Source of the DNA: Tetrapyrgos nigripes
Lineage: Eukaryota; Basidiomycota; Agaricomycetes; Agaricales; Campanellaceae
Length of the DNA: 64,000 nt
NCBI GenBank assembly: GCA_013368315.1
Contig: JAACJM010000042.1
Span: forward strand, 248,001-312,000
Direction of reading: 5' to 3'
Shown in pieces: positions 33,746 to 44,349 of the stretch. The notes beneath the pieces were generated by a model that did not search any database, was not told where the DNA came from, and saw nothing but the letters and a program-made list of their open reading frames with translations. A program made the position numbers and the translations under genes. The stretch's first letter is position 1. The number at the start of each line of letters is the position of its first letter.

Positions 33746-34960
33746 CTGCCCTTGCTCCCTTGGATCACGCCCAAAAATACCAATACGTCAACATTATCAA
33801 CGACACCGACACAGGCCGAATGCCAATGATAGACTCCATACACAGCGAAATCAAGGATGATGAGATGGACGACAAGAGAAGACGTAAAGAAGGTCGTTCA
33901 CCGAGAGCCTTGAATTGGAACATAACGACGAGTTTGGGTTTAGGCGTCGTTGTTTCAGTTTCGGTTTTGTTTTGTTTCGTGAGGACTCTGTAAGCCAAGT
34001 TTAGGCTCCAACGTTGGATGAGACGGAAGGAAGGGGAACAGGAAAGAGGAACCCGTGTAGTCCAAGTGTAATGATATTGGTACTGAGACTAGACCTGAGA
34101 CCGGGCAGACGCGTCCTGTCATTGACCAACGACAACACTGACGAAGCCAACGAGAAGGATAGATAGGAATGAGCATCATACAACTAGGAATTATGAACAG
34201 AACGCACCATAGGACTCAGAAAGCACTTCCAACTCGCCAGACCCTCAAGTTTTCCATCCCTTCACTGTTTTCCAACCGTTTTGCAGATATGAAGCCGCGG
34301 ACGATGACGAAGACGACGAAACGCCAGTGGGACCGGTGGATGGATAAGGAGAGACGTGGGCCAGAGCCAAACCATGGGTACATATGGGTATGTGGATGAG
34401 GTAGCCGTAGTGGTTGGATGACGATAATGATGAACGAGCAGGACGTCGTTGACTTGGTCAACGTGTACCCCGATTCCCAAGTAATGATGTAGCAGCTCTC
34501 CAACTTAATTGCCCTTAATTGTCCTGTCGTTGTCCACTTTTACTGGTGGGTGAACGTGTAGCCCGTCGTCAAACGTCGTCAAATCCTTGAAGGACTGAGA
34601 CGCGACAAGACCGTTCCAGTCTGCATAATGTGCATGGTCTTCCATTCTCGAGAGCCGGATGACAAGAGCTGGTATCAATAACCCAACCGCAACCCCGATG
34701 CCCAAATCTCATCCTTCAGGTCCCTAGATCCCTCACTTCGGGTTGGCTTTAGCTTGGACATGTTTTTCTGCTGAATTCGGTGTACCGTCCACAAACGGGT
34801 ATGATAGTAGATGCGCAGGCTGGTACAATACGAGCGGGGAACAAGTTGGGAGGAATACAAGAGAGGTGGGAAGTAGGGCGAGGACAAGGAGGAGGAGCGC
34901 GTCACGGTCTTGTGTCACGGAAATGTCATTACTGGACTGTTGCTGGACGGGTTTCGTCAC
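33746..34960 (-). CDS. Probable upstream exons of the same minus-strand gene
   Basis: Open minus-strand frames from 34960 include a hydrophobic stretch (RDALLLLVLALLPTSLVFLP), then GVAVGLLIPALVIRLSRM with HAHYADWNGL and FKDLTTFDDGLHVHPP (34705-34505). They look coding and are separated by candidate introns, but I could not assemble a single open frame. The product would be a multi-helix membrane protein. Exon limits are not assigned. Confidence 0.3.
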
Positions 34961-35271
34961 TTCAGGTTATATGATGATAGAGGTTGTACAGACCGAGATA
35001 GACTGTCGATGAAGTGTACAAGTCGACGTTGGGGTGTTCCGGGTCCCGCGAGAAGCTGAAGGAGTAGGTTGGTGGTGGTCTGAATCAAAGATTGGTCTAT
35101 AGACTCAGAGTAAGTGAGCGCATCACTTCACAATTCCTTCTCTCAAGATTCCCCTTCCAAATTGCTGGGAATCCTTCCCCCAGCCAGCCCCATATACTAG
35201 TCCAGGACTTGATCCAGCAAAAGGAGGCATTGGCGCGAAAGAAAAAAAAAATCCAGAAACCAGAGTCTCCA

Positions 35272-35362
35272 TTCCTTCTAGCCGACTCGAACGACTGACC
35301 CCGTCATGGTAAAGGCTTACGTAAGTCCTAGTGACGCGCTTTACCAACTGAGCTAAGAAGGA
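35272..35362 (-). tRNA. Intron-containing tRNA, anticodon reads AGG (Pro?)
   Basis: On the minus strand the acceptor stem TCCTTCT/AGAAGGA pairs perfectly, with A as discriminator. The D-arm is TAGCTCAGTTGGTAAAGCG, the anticodon stem CGTCA/TGACG, the loop C-T-A-G-G-A plus A38, the intron CTTACGTAAGCCTTTACC (18 nt) after position 37, and the T-arm AGTCG-TTCGAGT-CGGCT. The anticodon in this fold is AGG, normally proline, but A at position 37 and the overall body are not typical of tRNA-Pro, so the identity is tentative. Confidence 0.7.
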
Positions 35363-35453
35363 CCCAAAGTGGACTCAAATCTGCGGAAGGTTATACCCAC
35401 CATTTATAGATTGACAAGTCCTCCCAACCATGTAACACGACCGATAGAGCGTG

Positions 35454-35548
35454 TCCATCGTGGTGTAGTGGCTAACATTGCTGTCTTTCATTGAATGGAG
35501 AGTTCTATAGAAACACAGCAGCCCGGGGTTTGATTCCCCGCGATGGAA
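35454..35548 (+). tRNA. tRNA-Glu (UUC), second copy, T-loop C-to-T change
   Basis: The body matches the 7850 gene, with acceptor stem TCCATCG/CGATGGA and anticodon stem GCTGT/ACAGC. The intron is unrelated in sequence (35491-35513, 23 nt, same position). The T-loop reads TTTGATT instead of TTCGATT: C56, which pairs with G19 and is part of the Pol III B-box, is T. This copy may be poorly transcribed or non-functional. Confidence 0.85.
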
Positions 35549-35687
35549 TTTGGAAGCACTCTGAACTTTTTATTCTCTCTGGATCTGCTACGCAAAGGAC
35601 TTTTCCGATTTTATACTTCATCCTCCTGTACACATGTGCAGTATTGAGAGTGGAGGACATACTCTACTGTTTTCAGTGATGTACAGA

Positions 35688-36021
35688 AAACCAGGATGCT
35701 GGATGGAATTACCAGTTCATATCGGAGATCAAAGGACGAAAGATGCATAGTGACTAGCTGTAGTTACTACTGCGCGTATGCACGGCCAGTTGTTCGTATC
35801 TCGCGGTTGCAGATGGGTCTTTGCAAGGAGAAGAACCAATCATGATCATTGTGAATCAAAAGCAATGATATCAATCCTGCCTCACTATTTCTCCACCGAT
35901 CAGTCCACTTTTTCCCATTGATAAAGAATAAAAAGTAGACAATCATTGCGAAGCAGCAGCACATAAATAGCTCGAGTACAGTGAGAGGGAGCTCACTATA
36001 TTGTCAGAAATCCCTCGAGAC
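35688..36021 (+). repeat. Upstream part of segmental duplication, copy 1
   Basis: Starts GAAAACCAGGATGCTGGATG and runs to the ATG of the 36022 gene. The same sequence precedes the 40587 gene (from 39884), where it is interrupted by a fold-back insertion. Conserved pieces near the start (ACAGTGAGAGGG, GAAATCCCTC.AGACATGA) suggest a shared promoter. Confidence 0.8.
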
Positions 36022-37366
36022 ATGACTACTCAGAGTGGACTCAAGTGAGTGTAGATGAAGTTGTATCCTTCCCTCGTACATTGTTTGATTTCTACGCAGC
36101 TGTAAATTGGCCATCGGTGCTATTCGGATAGCCGAGTGCTGCCAACTGGGATTAATCCGAGGGAGTCAGTGTGAAGAAGTTTCTTCACCAACCACCACGC
36201 CGATCAAAGTCGCCCCGCGGCCAAATGAGGCATCGATATTGGGTGGTATTTTCAAGTCCGAATTCGGTGGACGGGGGCGTGCCACAGCTGCAGTGCCAAC
36301 CTCTAAGCCTGGAGAGGAGAGTGCTAGTTCTTCATCGTCTTCACCACCCCAAATAAATCCGCCAGTCACTGAAGGTGCTAGCTCATCATCACCATCTCTC
36401 CAAACCATGTCAGTCTCAGATCCGATCCTCCCGAGTTCAACAACCTCGCCAAAACCGTCAGTCACTGGAGGTGCTAGATCATTACCATCCCAAACCATGT
36501 CAGTCTCAGATCCGATTCTCCCGAGTCCAACAACCTCAGCGAATCCCCCAATCACTGGAGGTGCAGGATCATCACCGTCTTTCCAAATCATGTCAGTCTC
36601 ACCTCCGATTCTCACGAGTCCAACAACCTCAGCAAATCCGCCGGTCACTGAAGATGCCGGATCATCATCGTCGTCACCTAAACTCAACATTATCCTTCCT
36701 TCGGTGATCTGTAGTCTTGTACTACTGGTCATCATATTCGTGATCATGTCCTGCTGTTATCATAGAACGAAACGGCCCCGATCAACGACCATGTCAGACG
36801 TCGTGAGGGATGCTGCTGAGCCTTCCCTATCAGATCCCAACATAATCCATCCCTACGATCTAAAGATTGATGATCAAGTTCTTCAGCCGCACGTTCCTGA
36901 ACTCTTCCCGGGAGAATCCACTCAGACTCGCCCAAACGATTTGGACAGCATTATTGTTGGGAGGAGGGGTATCTTTGAGCGGCTTCTTTGGCGAAATGGA
37001 ACCAATCACTCCGAGCTTCCACGACCTTATGAGCTCAAGGGAGATCTGTTACCTCTAGCAAGTCAAGATGCTGCTTTGACATCGAAGACCCAGCCTAATC
37101 GTGCTTCCATCTCTCCTTCTCCCTCTATTTCTCGACCACGCCCCCGATCTGTTGCTCAGACGGAGTCTACGGGACGGCAAATACGGCTTCGAGAGAAAGC
37201 AGACGCATTGCGCAGTCAAGTATCTGGATATGAACGGGATACTCTTGTTGCCCGAGACGAGGAGATACGCAGATTGAGGGAACATATTCAGATCTTGGAG
37301 ATACAGGACAATTCGCACTGGGCTAGAGGGTTAACAGACGATCCCCCGCCTAGCTATAGGGCTTGA
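36022..37366 (+). CDS. Single-pass membrane protein with PPSY tail (paralog B), 429 aa
   Basis: Exon 1 36022-36044, a 55-nt intron, and exon 2 36100-37366 make 430 codons. The N-terminus is Cys-bearing (LNCKLAIGAIRIAECCQ) without a signal peptide. The stalk has three tandem repeats of about 30 residues (QTMSVSDPILPS..TSANPPITGGAGS). The helix is at about 210-227 (PSVICSLVLLVIIFVIMSCC), followed by basic RTKRPRS, the conserved NIIHPYDLK, FPGEST, GRRGIFERLLWRNG and ELPRPYELK blocks, a coiled coil with REEIRRLREHIQ-like heptads, and DDPPPSYRA at the end. PPSY could bind WW domains of Rsp5-type ubiquitin ligases, implying regulated endocytosis. The ATG is the first in frame; a TTG further in is not needed. 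It is the best-preserved member and looks functional. Confidence 0.8.
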
Positions 37367-37479
37367 GGTGCACGTAGTCGGAGGATGTGGATTATCATAT
37401 TGCGGCTGTACTCGTCGCTCCTTTTCTATTACTATACCCGCGCAATCCTTGAAAGTGACACCATTCGTTTATATAATCT

Positions 37480-37960
37480 ACATTACCAGAACATATACCA
37501 CTGGATTCACAGCGTTGTACAATATTTGAAAGAAAGTCTGTAGATCTCGTAGTTAGGATAGGCGTATGTGAAGAGAATCTAAAACCAATATACCACCAGA
37601 AATCCTTCCCAAATCTTCGGATACCAACGAGTCGGAACAACACAGCAAATGGGCATCGTCTCGTTGAGGTTTGCATAATCAGGCATCGGCCACGCATCCA
37701 GCGATGTTTGCTGTAGCGCAGAAAGCTCGGTGGTCGTCGACTGGCAACCACAAACACGTTTGTTATCGCCAGAAATGGAAGGAGATAGAAGAATTTCAGG
37801 ACTCGTCGGGCGCCTGGAAAGCCAGTACAAGAAGAAGGAAGGTGCAAGACAGACGAGCAGAAAGCCGCGTTTCCTGGAATAATGACGACGATAGCACCAA
37901 TGCCATACTAGACATCCGTGAGATTACGAGAGTTGAGAACGAGAAGAAATGACTTCGTAC
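37480..37960 (-). pseudogene. Tail-to-tail membrane-protein relic, copy 1
   Basis: The minus strand reads GFLLVCLAPSFFLYWLSRRP, .. SLDAWPMPDYANLNETMPIC, VVPTRWYPKIWEGFLVVYWF, then TAG, then continues ILFTYAYPNYEIYRLSFKYC in the same frame. The duplicate at 42 kb reads through this position (WEGFMVVCCLILLIYAYPDYEI), so the TAG is a lesion. A short spliced piece upstream (MDVVTTWLACLYSLRGRGQ, about 38020-37965) may be its 5' part. Hydrophobicity suggests a fragment of a multi-helix protein, possibly of the mushroom seven-helix type. Confidence 0.5.
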
Positions 37961-38593
37961 CTTGACCTCGACCTCGAAGACTGTATAGACACGCCAGCCA
38001 AGTCGTTACTACGTCCATGGTCCCATCACAAGTGACTGAGCCTTTGCATTTCCTGTATTCGGGAGGCATGATGCAGATGTGGTAATATCTTCTTTGGTAT
38101 CGCAAAAGCATTAAGGGATAATAAACGAGATGCCTGTGACTGCACAAGGACTGCCAGTTTAGTCTGACGGACTGGACGAATCAGTTGTTACTCACGGACA
38201 AGGGGATTTTGAAACGTATCCTATCGCTCTCTACCAGAGATACTGAGCCCAAAAAAGCCATCTGCTTGCACCTGGAATCAACTTGAAATCATTGACTTCG
38301 CATAATAGCGTCTGAGTGCTCAAAAAAGCTCTACTGGTCTAGCAATCACGTTGAAGTCTTATTTGGATATGTTAGCGCTCTTCTTCGACAATTTCGTGTT
38401 CAATGTCCAGCGAAAGTCTTACAATAACATTTGGGGCATATTGCTTGTATATAACAACTCTTGAGGGCAGCGAAACGCGTCGAGATGATCCAGAGCCTGA
38501 TGAGGTGACGGTCGGGAAGAACGAGGTGAGCGATTATGTCAGCAATACTCTCTTCAACTGAACCGCCATCGAGCAATCGTCAACTCTACTCTC
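37961..38593. other. No gene resolved
   Basis: Lies between the relic and the 38.6-kb gene. No repeat or coding frame I can support beyond the short 5' piece noted for the relic. Confidence 0.35.
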
Positions 38594-39673
38594 TTGGGCG
38601 TTGCTCTCGTCTTACTAGTTAATCTTTCAACGTGTTCCTTTTCAGCTGCGTCGTATACGGTAACCCAAACGGAAAGCGATACCTTTCATTCGACATCTCT
38701 TTCAACATCGTCTACGTCTGTAACGACTCAGCATGAAAGCGAAGCCAGCTTCTCTACCACACACCTCGCCAGGGGGGTCTGGTGTGTCGGGGACTTCATC
38801 GTGAGTGAAGGTTTAGATTCTGTAGCACCGAAGAGTCAATTCTATGGTACCTCTTCTTCCAGCGAGACCAAGCACGTCGCTGTCTATTTCTTACACAGTA
38901 CCGTACAGGCTGGCTTAGAACAGCATTCAAACATTCTCCGAATCAAGTACTTACAGCGAAACGAGTACTACTATGCAGTCAGTCCCGCTCCCACTATCGC
39001 GTCCGTTGACACTCGTTTGCCACGACTCGTCATCCTCTTGCCAGTTGTATTTGGCACCCTTCTCATACTCGCTATTCTGCTGAACATCGTCCGGAAGCTA
39101 TATCTTACTATAAAACGGAAATATCGTCCAGAACCCGAGTCAATGCCAACAACTCGGAACATTAGGCTGCAACACCACAGCGTCGAGCCGTTTGATTTCA
39201 AGATGGAATACGCTCTTTTCCTTTCGCTTCCTGGACCTTTTCCTATCCAGTCCGATTACGAGACTCCCACTCGTTATCCATCCAGGATATCATTACCGGG
39301 GATATCAGCCTCGAGGACTACTTCCCTAGCTTCATTAGAATAGAATGCTAGACCCAACGCTCCACCCACACCAAACAATCCTCCAGCGGCGGATTTTTAC
39401 GATGCCATTCCTTCATTCCACCTCTACGCCCACAATCCATATATTTGCCTTCAATAACTCGCTCTTCTGGTCAGACGGGAGCTATGGATACTCCCCGTCA
39501 AATCCGACTTCCTGAAGGAAGCAGAAGGGATGCGAGAACAGTTATCTTCGTCCTAGAGGGATATGCTAGTTTCTGCTGAAGAGATGCACCGTATGAGAGC
39601 TCATATTCAGGAATTGGAGATGCAGCTGAATTCTGATTGGGCCAGAGGACTGACTGATGATCCACCGCCTTGA
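38594..39673 (+). pseudogene. Diverged PPSY-family relative with broken C-terminus (paralog C)
   Basis: An open frame from about 38594 to 39343 starts with a signal-like stretch (GVALVLLVNLSTCSFSAAS; no in-frame ATG before it). It then has a Ser/Thr-rich segment, an extracellular-looking region, a helix (LVILLPVVFGTLLILAILL at about 39020-39080), basic KLYLTIKRKYR, and EPFDFK in place of HPYDLK. It stops at 39343. Downstream, out of frame, the family's C-terminus is still readable: RQIRLP, then EAEGMREQLSS, a TAG, EEMHRMRAHIQELEMQLNSD, WARGLTDDPPP, stop 39673 with the final SYRA lost. So the coiled coil and PPxY were lost by a frameshift and stops. The truncated protein could still be made as a surface protein. 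Confidence 0.6.
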
Positions 39674-39883
39674 TTAAAACGTACGAGGCTGCTTATTATT
39701 TAGGATTCCAGACTTGCGTTAGTGCATGCCTTGCTTCTAATCATGTCTTCTTACCGTGCGATTCCCATTCTTTTTCCTTTACAGAAGGCTGCCAGTCAGA
39801 CTTGCTTCAGACGTGTATAGTACCACCTATACATACTTACGATGAACATCAATGGCTTGCATCCCTTCTATCGAGTTAAAGAA

Positions 39884-40586
39884 AACCAGGATGCTGGATG
39901 GAATTACCGATTCATATAAGAGATCAAAGGGACGAAATATGCATGGTGACTTGTGAATCAGCCTGATTCGCAACTGTCGGTCCTACTGCGGGTGTGCAGG
40001 GCCAGTTGTTTCTAGTCGTACCTCGCAGTTGCTGATGGGTCTGTGCAAGGATAACAACCAAATATGCCGGTGCGGGCCACTGTATAGAGCGACAGGTACG
40101 AGTCCTCATCCCATCGCCCAAAAAGCAATTGAGTTATTGGCCATGGACTGGGCACTGGTTTATTGCTCGTCGGACGAAAGCTCGACGGGAGAAGGTGCGT
40201 GCCGAGGGTCCATTTGAGCTCAGAAGAAGACTTGTCCTATCAGTTGCTAAGACTCGGCACCAATCACCTTCTCCCGTCAAGCTCTCGTCCGACGAGCAAT
40301 GAACCAGTGCCCAATCCATGGCCCACATCTACCTCTTCACAGAGTCAGTAATACAATTGATTTTTGGGAAATGGGATGAGGACTCGTGCCTGCCGCTGTA
40401 TACAGTGGCCCGACATAGTAGGGCTCGTAACCATGATTGTGAATCAAAAATCAACGATATCAATACTGCCTCACCATTTCTTCACAGATCAGTCCACTTA
40501 ATTAGACCCTCATAAAGCAGCAGCACATAAGGAGCTAAAGTGCAGTGAGAGGGTAGCTCACTATACTGTCAGAAATCCCTCAAGAC
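39884..40586 (+). repeat. Upstream part of segmental duplication, copy 2, with insertion
   Basis: Matches 35688-36021 on both sides of the fold-back element at about 40068-40432. After removing it the two halves align through to the ATG. Confidence 0.75.
40068..40432. mobile_element. Fold-back element inserted in the duplication
   Basis: The arms carry GGGCCACTGTATA.AGCG.CAGG and CACGAGTCCTCATCCCAT, and further in GGCCATGGA.TGGGCACTGGTT and GCTCGTCGGACGA, all mirrored on the other arm. Copy 1 of the duplication lacks it, so it arrived after the duplication. Exact ends are uncertain by a few bases. Confidence 0.75.
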
Positions 40587-41827
40587 ATGAGTATGGGTAA
40601 ACTCGAGTGAGTGCAGATGAAGTTGTATCCTTCCCTCGTACATTTTTTGATTTCTACGCAGCTGTAGACCGCCGCTCAATGCTATTGGGGTGATCGAGTG
40701 CTGCCAACAGAACTTAATCCGAAGGAGACAGTATGAAGAAGTTCCTTCACCAACCGCCGTGCCGATCAAAGCCCGCACGCCAGACCCTGATAAAGTGTTG
40801 ACACAGGTAGTGGATGGTATTTCTCGAGTCATTTCCGAATTCGGTCCCCTGGCCACAGCTATAGAGCCAACCTCTAAATCTGGAGAAGAGAGTGCTAGTT
40901 CTACATCGAGGTAAGTCCAACATCTTTGTTCAAAGGCTCAAGCACACTTTCAAACAGAAAAATTATACTCAAATTGTACTTTAAATTCATGACAGTAACC
41001 CACCTCTCCAAACCATCTCAGGCTCAGGTTCGATTACATTCCCGAGTCCAACAACCTCACTGCATCCGCTAGTCACTGAAGATGCTAGATCATCGTCGTC
41101 GTCACCTAAACTCAAGATTATCCTTCCTTCAGTGGCTGGTAGTCTTGTACTACTGGTCATCATATTCATGATCATGTCCCGCTGTTATCGCCGTACAACG
41201 AAACGGCCTCGATCAATGATCAATGACCACATCACACGTCGTGGTGATCCTGCTGAGCATCCCACGTCAGGTCCCAACATAATCCATCCCTACGATCTAA
41301 AGACTAATGATCAATTTCTTCAATCGCGCATTTCTGAACCCTTCCCTGGAGAATCCACTCAGGCCAGCTGCTCAAACGATTTGGACAGCACTATCTTTGG
41401 GAGGAGGGGTATCTTTGAGCGGCTTCTTTGGCGAAATGGAACCAATCACTCCGAGCTTCCACGACCTTATGAGCTCAAGAGAGATCTGTTACCTCTAGCA
41501 AACCAAACTGCTGCTTTGACATCGGAGACCCAGCCGCATCGTGCTTCCATCGCTTCATCCCCTTCCATTTCTCGACCACGGCCCCGATCCTCTTCCGAAT
41601 CTCTGATAGCACGCTCTGATACTCAGACGGAGTCTACGACACAGCAAATACAACTTCGAGAGGAAGCAGACGAGTTGCGTAGTCAAGCATCTAGGTATGA
41701 AAGAGATTTTGTGCGAGATGAGGAGATGCGCAGACTCAGGGATCGTATCCAGATGTTGGAGATGCAGGTCAATTCGGACAGGGCTACAGGCTTAACAGAT
41801 GATCTTCCGCCTAGCTATAGGGTTTGA
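40587..41827 (+). CDS. Single-pass membrane protein with PPSY tail (paralog D), 366 aa
   Basis: Exons 40587-40606, 40662-40910 and 40996-41827 make 367 codons. The N-terminus aligns with paralog B (IGVIECCQQNLIRR..YEEVPSPTAVPIK). It has an extra intron in the stalk and only one stalk repeat (..TISGSGSITFPSPTTSLHPLVTEDA). The helix PSVAGSLVLLVIIFMIMSRC is followed by the conserved cytosolic blocks (NIIHPYDLK, GRRGIFERLLWRNG, ELPRPYELK), a coiled coil and terminal DDLPPSYRV; here PPSY is kept although the preceding Pro is Leu. A PPxY motif implies a WW-domain partner such as Rsp5. It is the downstream copy of the segmental duplication and appears intact. Confidence 0.78.
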
Positions 41828-41959
41828 TGTGCACATAGTCGAGGATATGAATTATCATATTGATGCTGTACTCATTACTCCTTCTCCGTCACTATAATCG
41901 CGCAATCCTTGCAAGTGACACCATTCGTTTATACAATCTACGTTACCAGAACCTATATC

Positions 41960-42300
41960 TGGATCCGCAGCGTTTAACAATATCTGAAAGAAAGTTTGCA
42001 GATCTCGTAGTCAGGATAGGCGTATATCAAGAGAATCAAACAACATACCACCATAAACCCTTCCCAAATCTTCGGATACCAACGAGTCGGAACAACATAG
42101 CAAATAGGTATCGCCATGTTGAGGTTTGCATAATCAGGCATTGGCCACGGATCCAGCAATGTTTCCTGTCGCGCAGAAAGCTCGGTCTCGTCGGGTGGTA
42201 ACCACAGACGCGTTTGGTAGAAGAACGCCGGGACCCATCGGGGTTATGATGAGCAGTTGCCTCGAAGACTAGTACACGAGGAAGGAAGGAGCAAGACACA
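41960..42300 (-). pseudogene. Tail-to-tail membrane-protein relic, copy 2
   Basis: Homologous to 37480-37960: LDPWPMPDYANLN, PICYVVPTRWYPKIWEGFMV, then CCLILLIYAYPDYEICKLSF without the internal TAG of copy 1. It ends at a stop near 41974. Upstream coding is frameshifted (three frames share the homology between 42160 and 42300), so the gene is probably dead in both copies. Confidence 0.45.
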
Positions 42301-42869
42301 CAAGAGAGGGATAGGGTGATGATCAGCGATAGAACACAAACAGAGAGTATAAAACGTACTCAAAGTCGTCCAAGGCGAGAGCCAAGGGGCCCACTTCAAC
42401 AGTCGACAAAATCACAGTCACAATGTCCCGACGCTATCAATGAACATCGACTCGAAGACCCAAGGACATCTAGAACGAATCTAGCATCTGCCTAGCCTTC
42501 AAAAACTGCGACGAAAGCATATGCTTTGCTTGGAGGCCTTGGGGACGTGGTAGACACTACTCGTCGAGACCGAGCGCATGAGTTTTGCTCGCGCCCGTAT
42601 AGGAGGAGTCGTCATTTGTCACCAGAGAAAGACTCCGATTTCGTCCCGAATGGTCATCAATTGGATGGGTGCGAGGCAATCGTTGTAGAGCATGAAGGGC
42701 AGGTTCCGAGGTTTCGCTGAGTCGGAGACTGTTGAGCGTTCCGAAGCAAACTGTATACATGAAAGTCCGAAAGAAAAAACGGAAGGGTAGCGAAGTATGA
42801 TATCAGCCGAGAACATACAAAAAGAGAATATTTAACGCGCACTATCGTTGAAACGTCAAACTTAAAAAC
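42301..42869. other. No gene resolved
   Basis: Short minus-strand frames (42816-42557) have no family features. The sequence leads into the hAT-type element. Confidence 0.35.
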
Positions 42870-43490
42870 TAGGGCTCCTATCGGATCGGATTGTGTCGGA
42901 TTCGGATGCCATCCGCTCGGATGGGTGGTCTGCAAATCCCAATCCGCATCCGCCGGATGGTATCCGAGCATCCGACGGATGATCGCCGGATGAGTTTTGC
43001 TTCCCTTATATAGTATATCTACGATCACATGACATACAGATAAGATAAACAACATGGTGGCGGCCAAGGAATGCAAAAGAGTAACAGAAAATAAACCAAG
43101 GATATGAGCTGGAGAGAAAAGATAATAAATTAAAGAATAGAAAAGTATGTGTCTAGGTTTCAGACCCGACACCGCGCCTTCAATATCGGAGCGCCAGCGT
43201 TCGCGAAACACTCAAACCAGTCAGCGTTATGAAGGATTAATGCTGTCTGTTGAAGCCACACATACTACTGGTTGCGGCCGTTATTTATTTTTGTGTATTT
43301 CTCTACTCAGTAATAGTACTATATAGTATTTCTGAAACTTCCAGTGTTGGGCTTTCCATCTGCAGATTACCGTCGGATTGGTCGGATGCTATCCGTCGGA
43401 TGGAGGAGGAGGAGGAGCACCATCCGCATCCGAATCCGAAGCAGCAATCGCTCGGATGGCGCCGGATCATCCGATCCGCTAGGAGCCCTA
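42870..43490. mobile_element. 621-bp hAT-type element with CGGAT subterminal repeats
   Basis: The inverted ends TAGGGCTCCTA(T/G)CGGATCGGAT are followed by many CGGATG/CATCCG units. The perfect 8-bp duplication TTAAAAAC lies at 42862-42869 and 43491-43498. Short subterminal repeats of this kind are typical hAT transposase-binding sites. No transposase inside. A 184-codon minus-strand frame crossing the left edge is an artefact of the insertion. Confidence 0.92.
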
Positions 43491-43498
43491 TTAAAAAC

Positions 43499-44220
43499 TC
43501 ATGAAGGCTCCACACCCATACACCCGTTACTATCCAACACCAAGCCTACCCTTGCAATCACCACACCGTAGGACCCCATCTTCGCCCTCCAAAGTCTTCT
43601 GAAACCTGCGATAGACCGCATGTCTTGCATTGGATGAGATGAGCTGTCACGTCCTACGCGTCCGGTGCGAGCTCTTGAGCTTCCTGGAACGTCAGAACAG
43701 CATTCTTTGTCGTCAAGAACTGCAAAAATGACTCTTGTGCCTTCGGAAATGGGTTGAGGAGGATGTGATGCAGAGAAGGGATAACGAGGTTCGTGGTTGT
43801 GGTTGACGAGTGATGAGTTGCCATGAAGACGAGACGGCTGTGGGGCTTGAAGAGTGTGGGAGAAGTATTGAATGGCATATTTGCTCTTGACCCAGGGACG
43901 TTGCATGGTCGATCTCACCCCATCTTTCCACCTTATAAGCCTTCATTATTCCTAGTATTACTGGTAAACGGCTCGTGACGACAGTGGAGTGAGGTATTGA
44001 AAGGAGAAATCCGTGAAGACGACAACGTATAAGAATTGGAGGGACGTATGGCGTGAGGCAGGCCACACACATGAGGTAGAGGAAACCATGAGCGTGTCAG
44101 GCGGCAGAGCTTCCAAGGCTACATTTTCCTGAAACCAAAAGAGAAAAAAAAAACGACAGAAAAAGTTGATTTGGCCTTGATTTGGCCACAGAGAAAAAAG
44201 ACCAGAGACCAAAGAGACGA
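43499..44220 (-). CDS. Uncertain minus-strand frames
   Basis: Overlapping frames (44212-43958, 44072-43713, 43918-43499) include hydrophobic and plausible segments (SLQFLYVVVFTDFSFQYLT, ILGIMKAYKVERWG) but no combination gives a closed gene. It may be a decayed membrane protein related to the tail-to-tail relics. Low confidence. Confidence 0.2.
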
Positions 44221-44349
44221 GGCGAAGAAATACTAGTAAGCAAGTCAGTAGTCTAGAAGGCGGACGAGGACGATAAGATTTACAGAGGACCTCCGCAACC
44301 TATCCCGAGTCTGAATGAGGAAAGCGTAGGAGGTATAGGTTGAAGTTAT

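Noticed and set aside
42657..43211. 184-codon minus-strand ORF
   Set aside because: It crosses the left boundary of a hAT-type element with a perfect 8-bp duplication, so it is not an ancestral gene.
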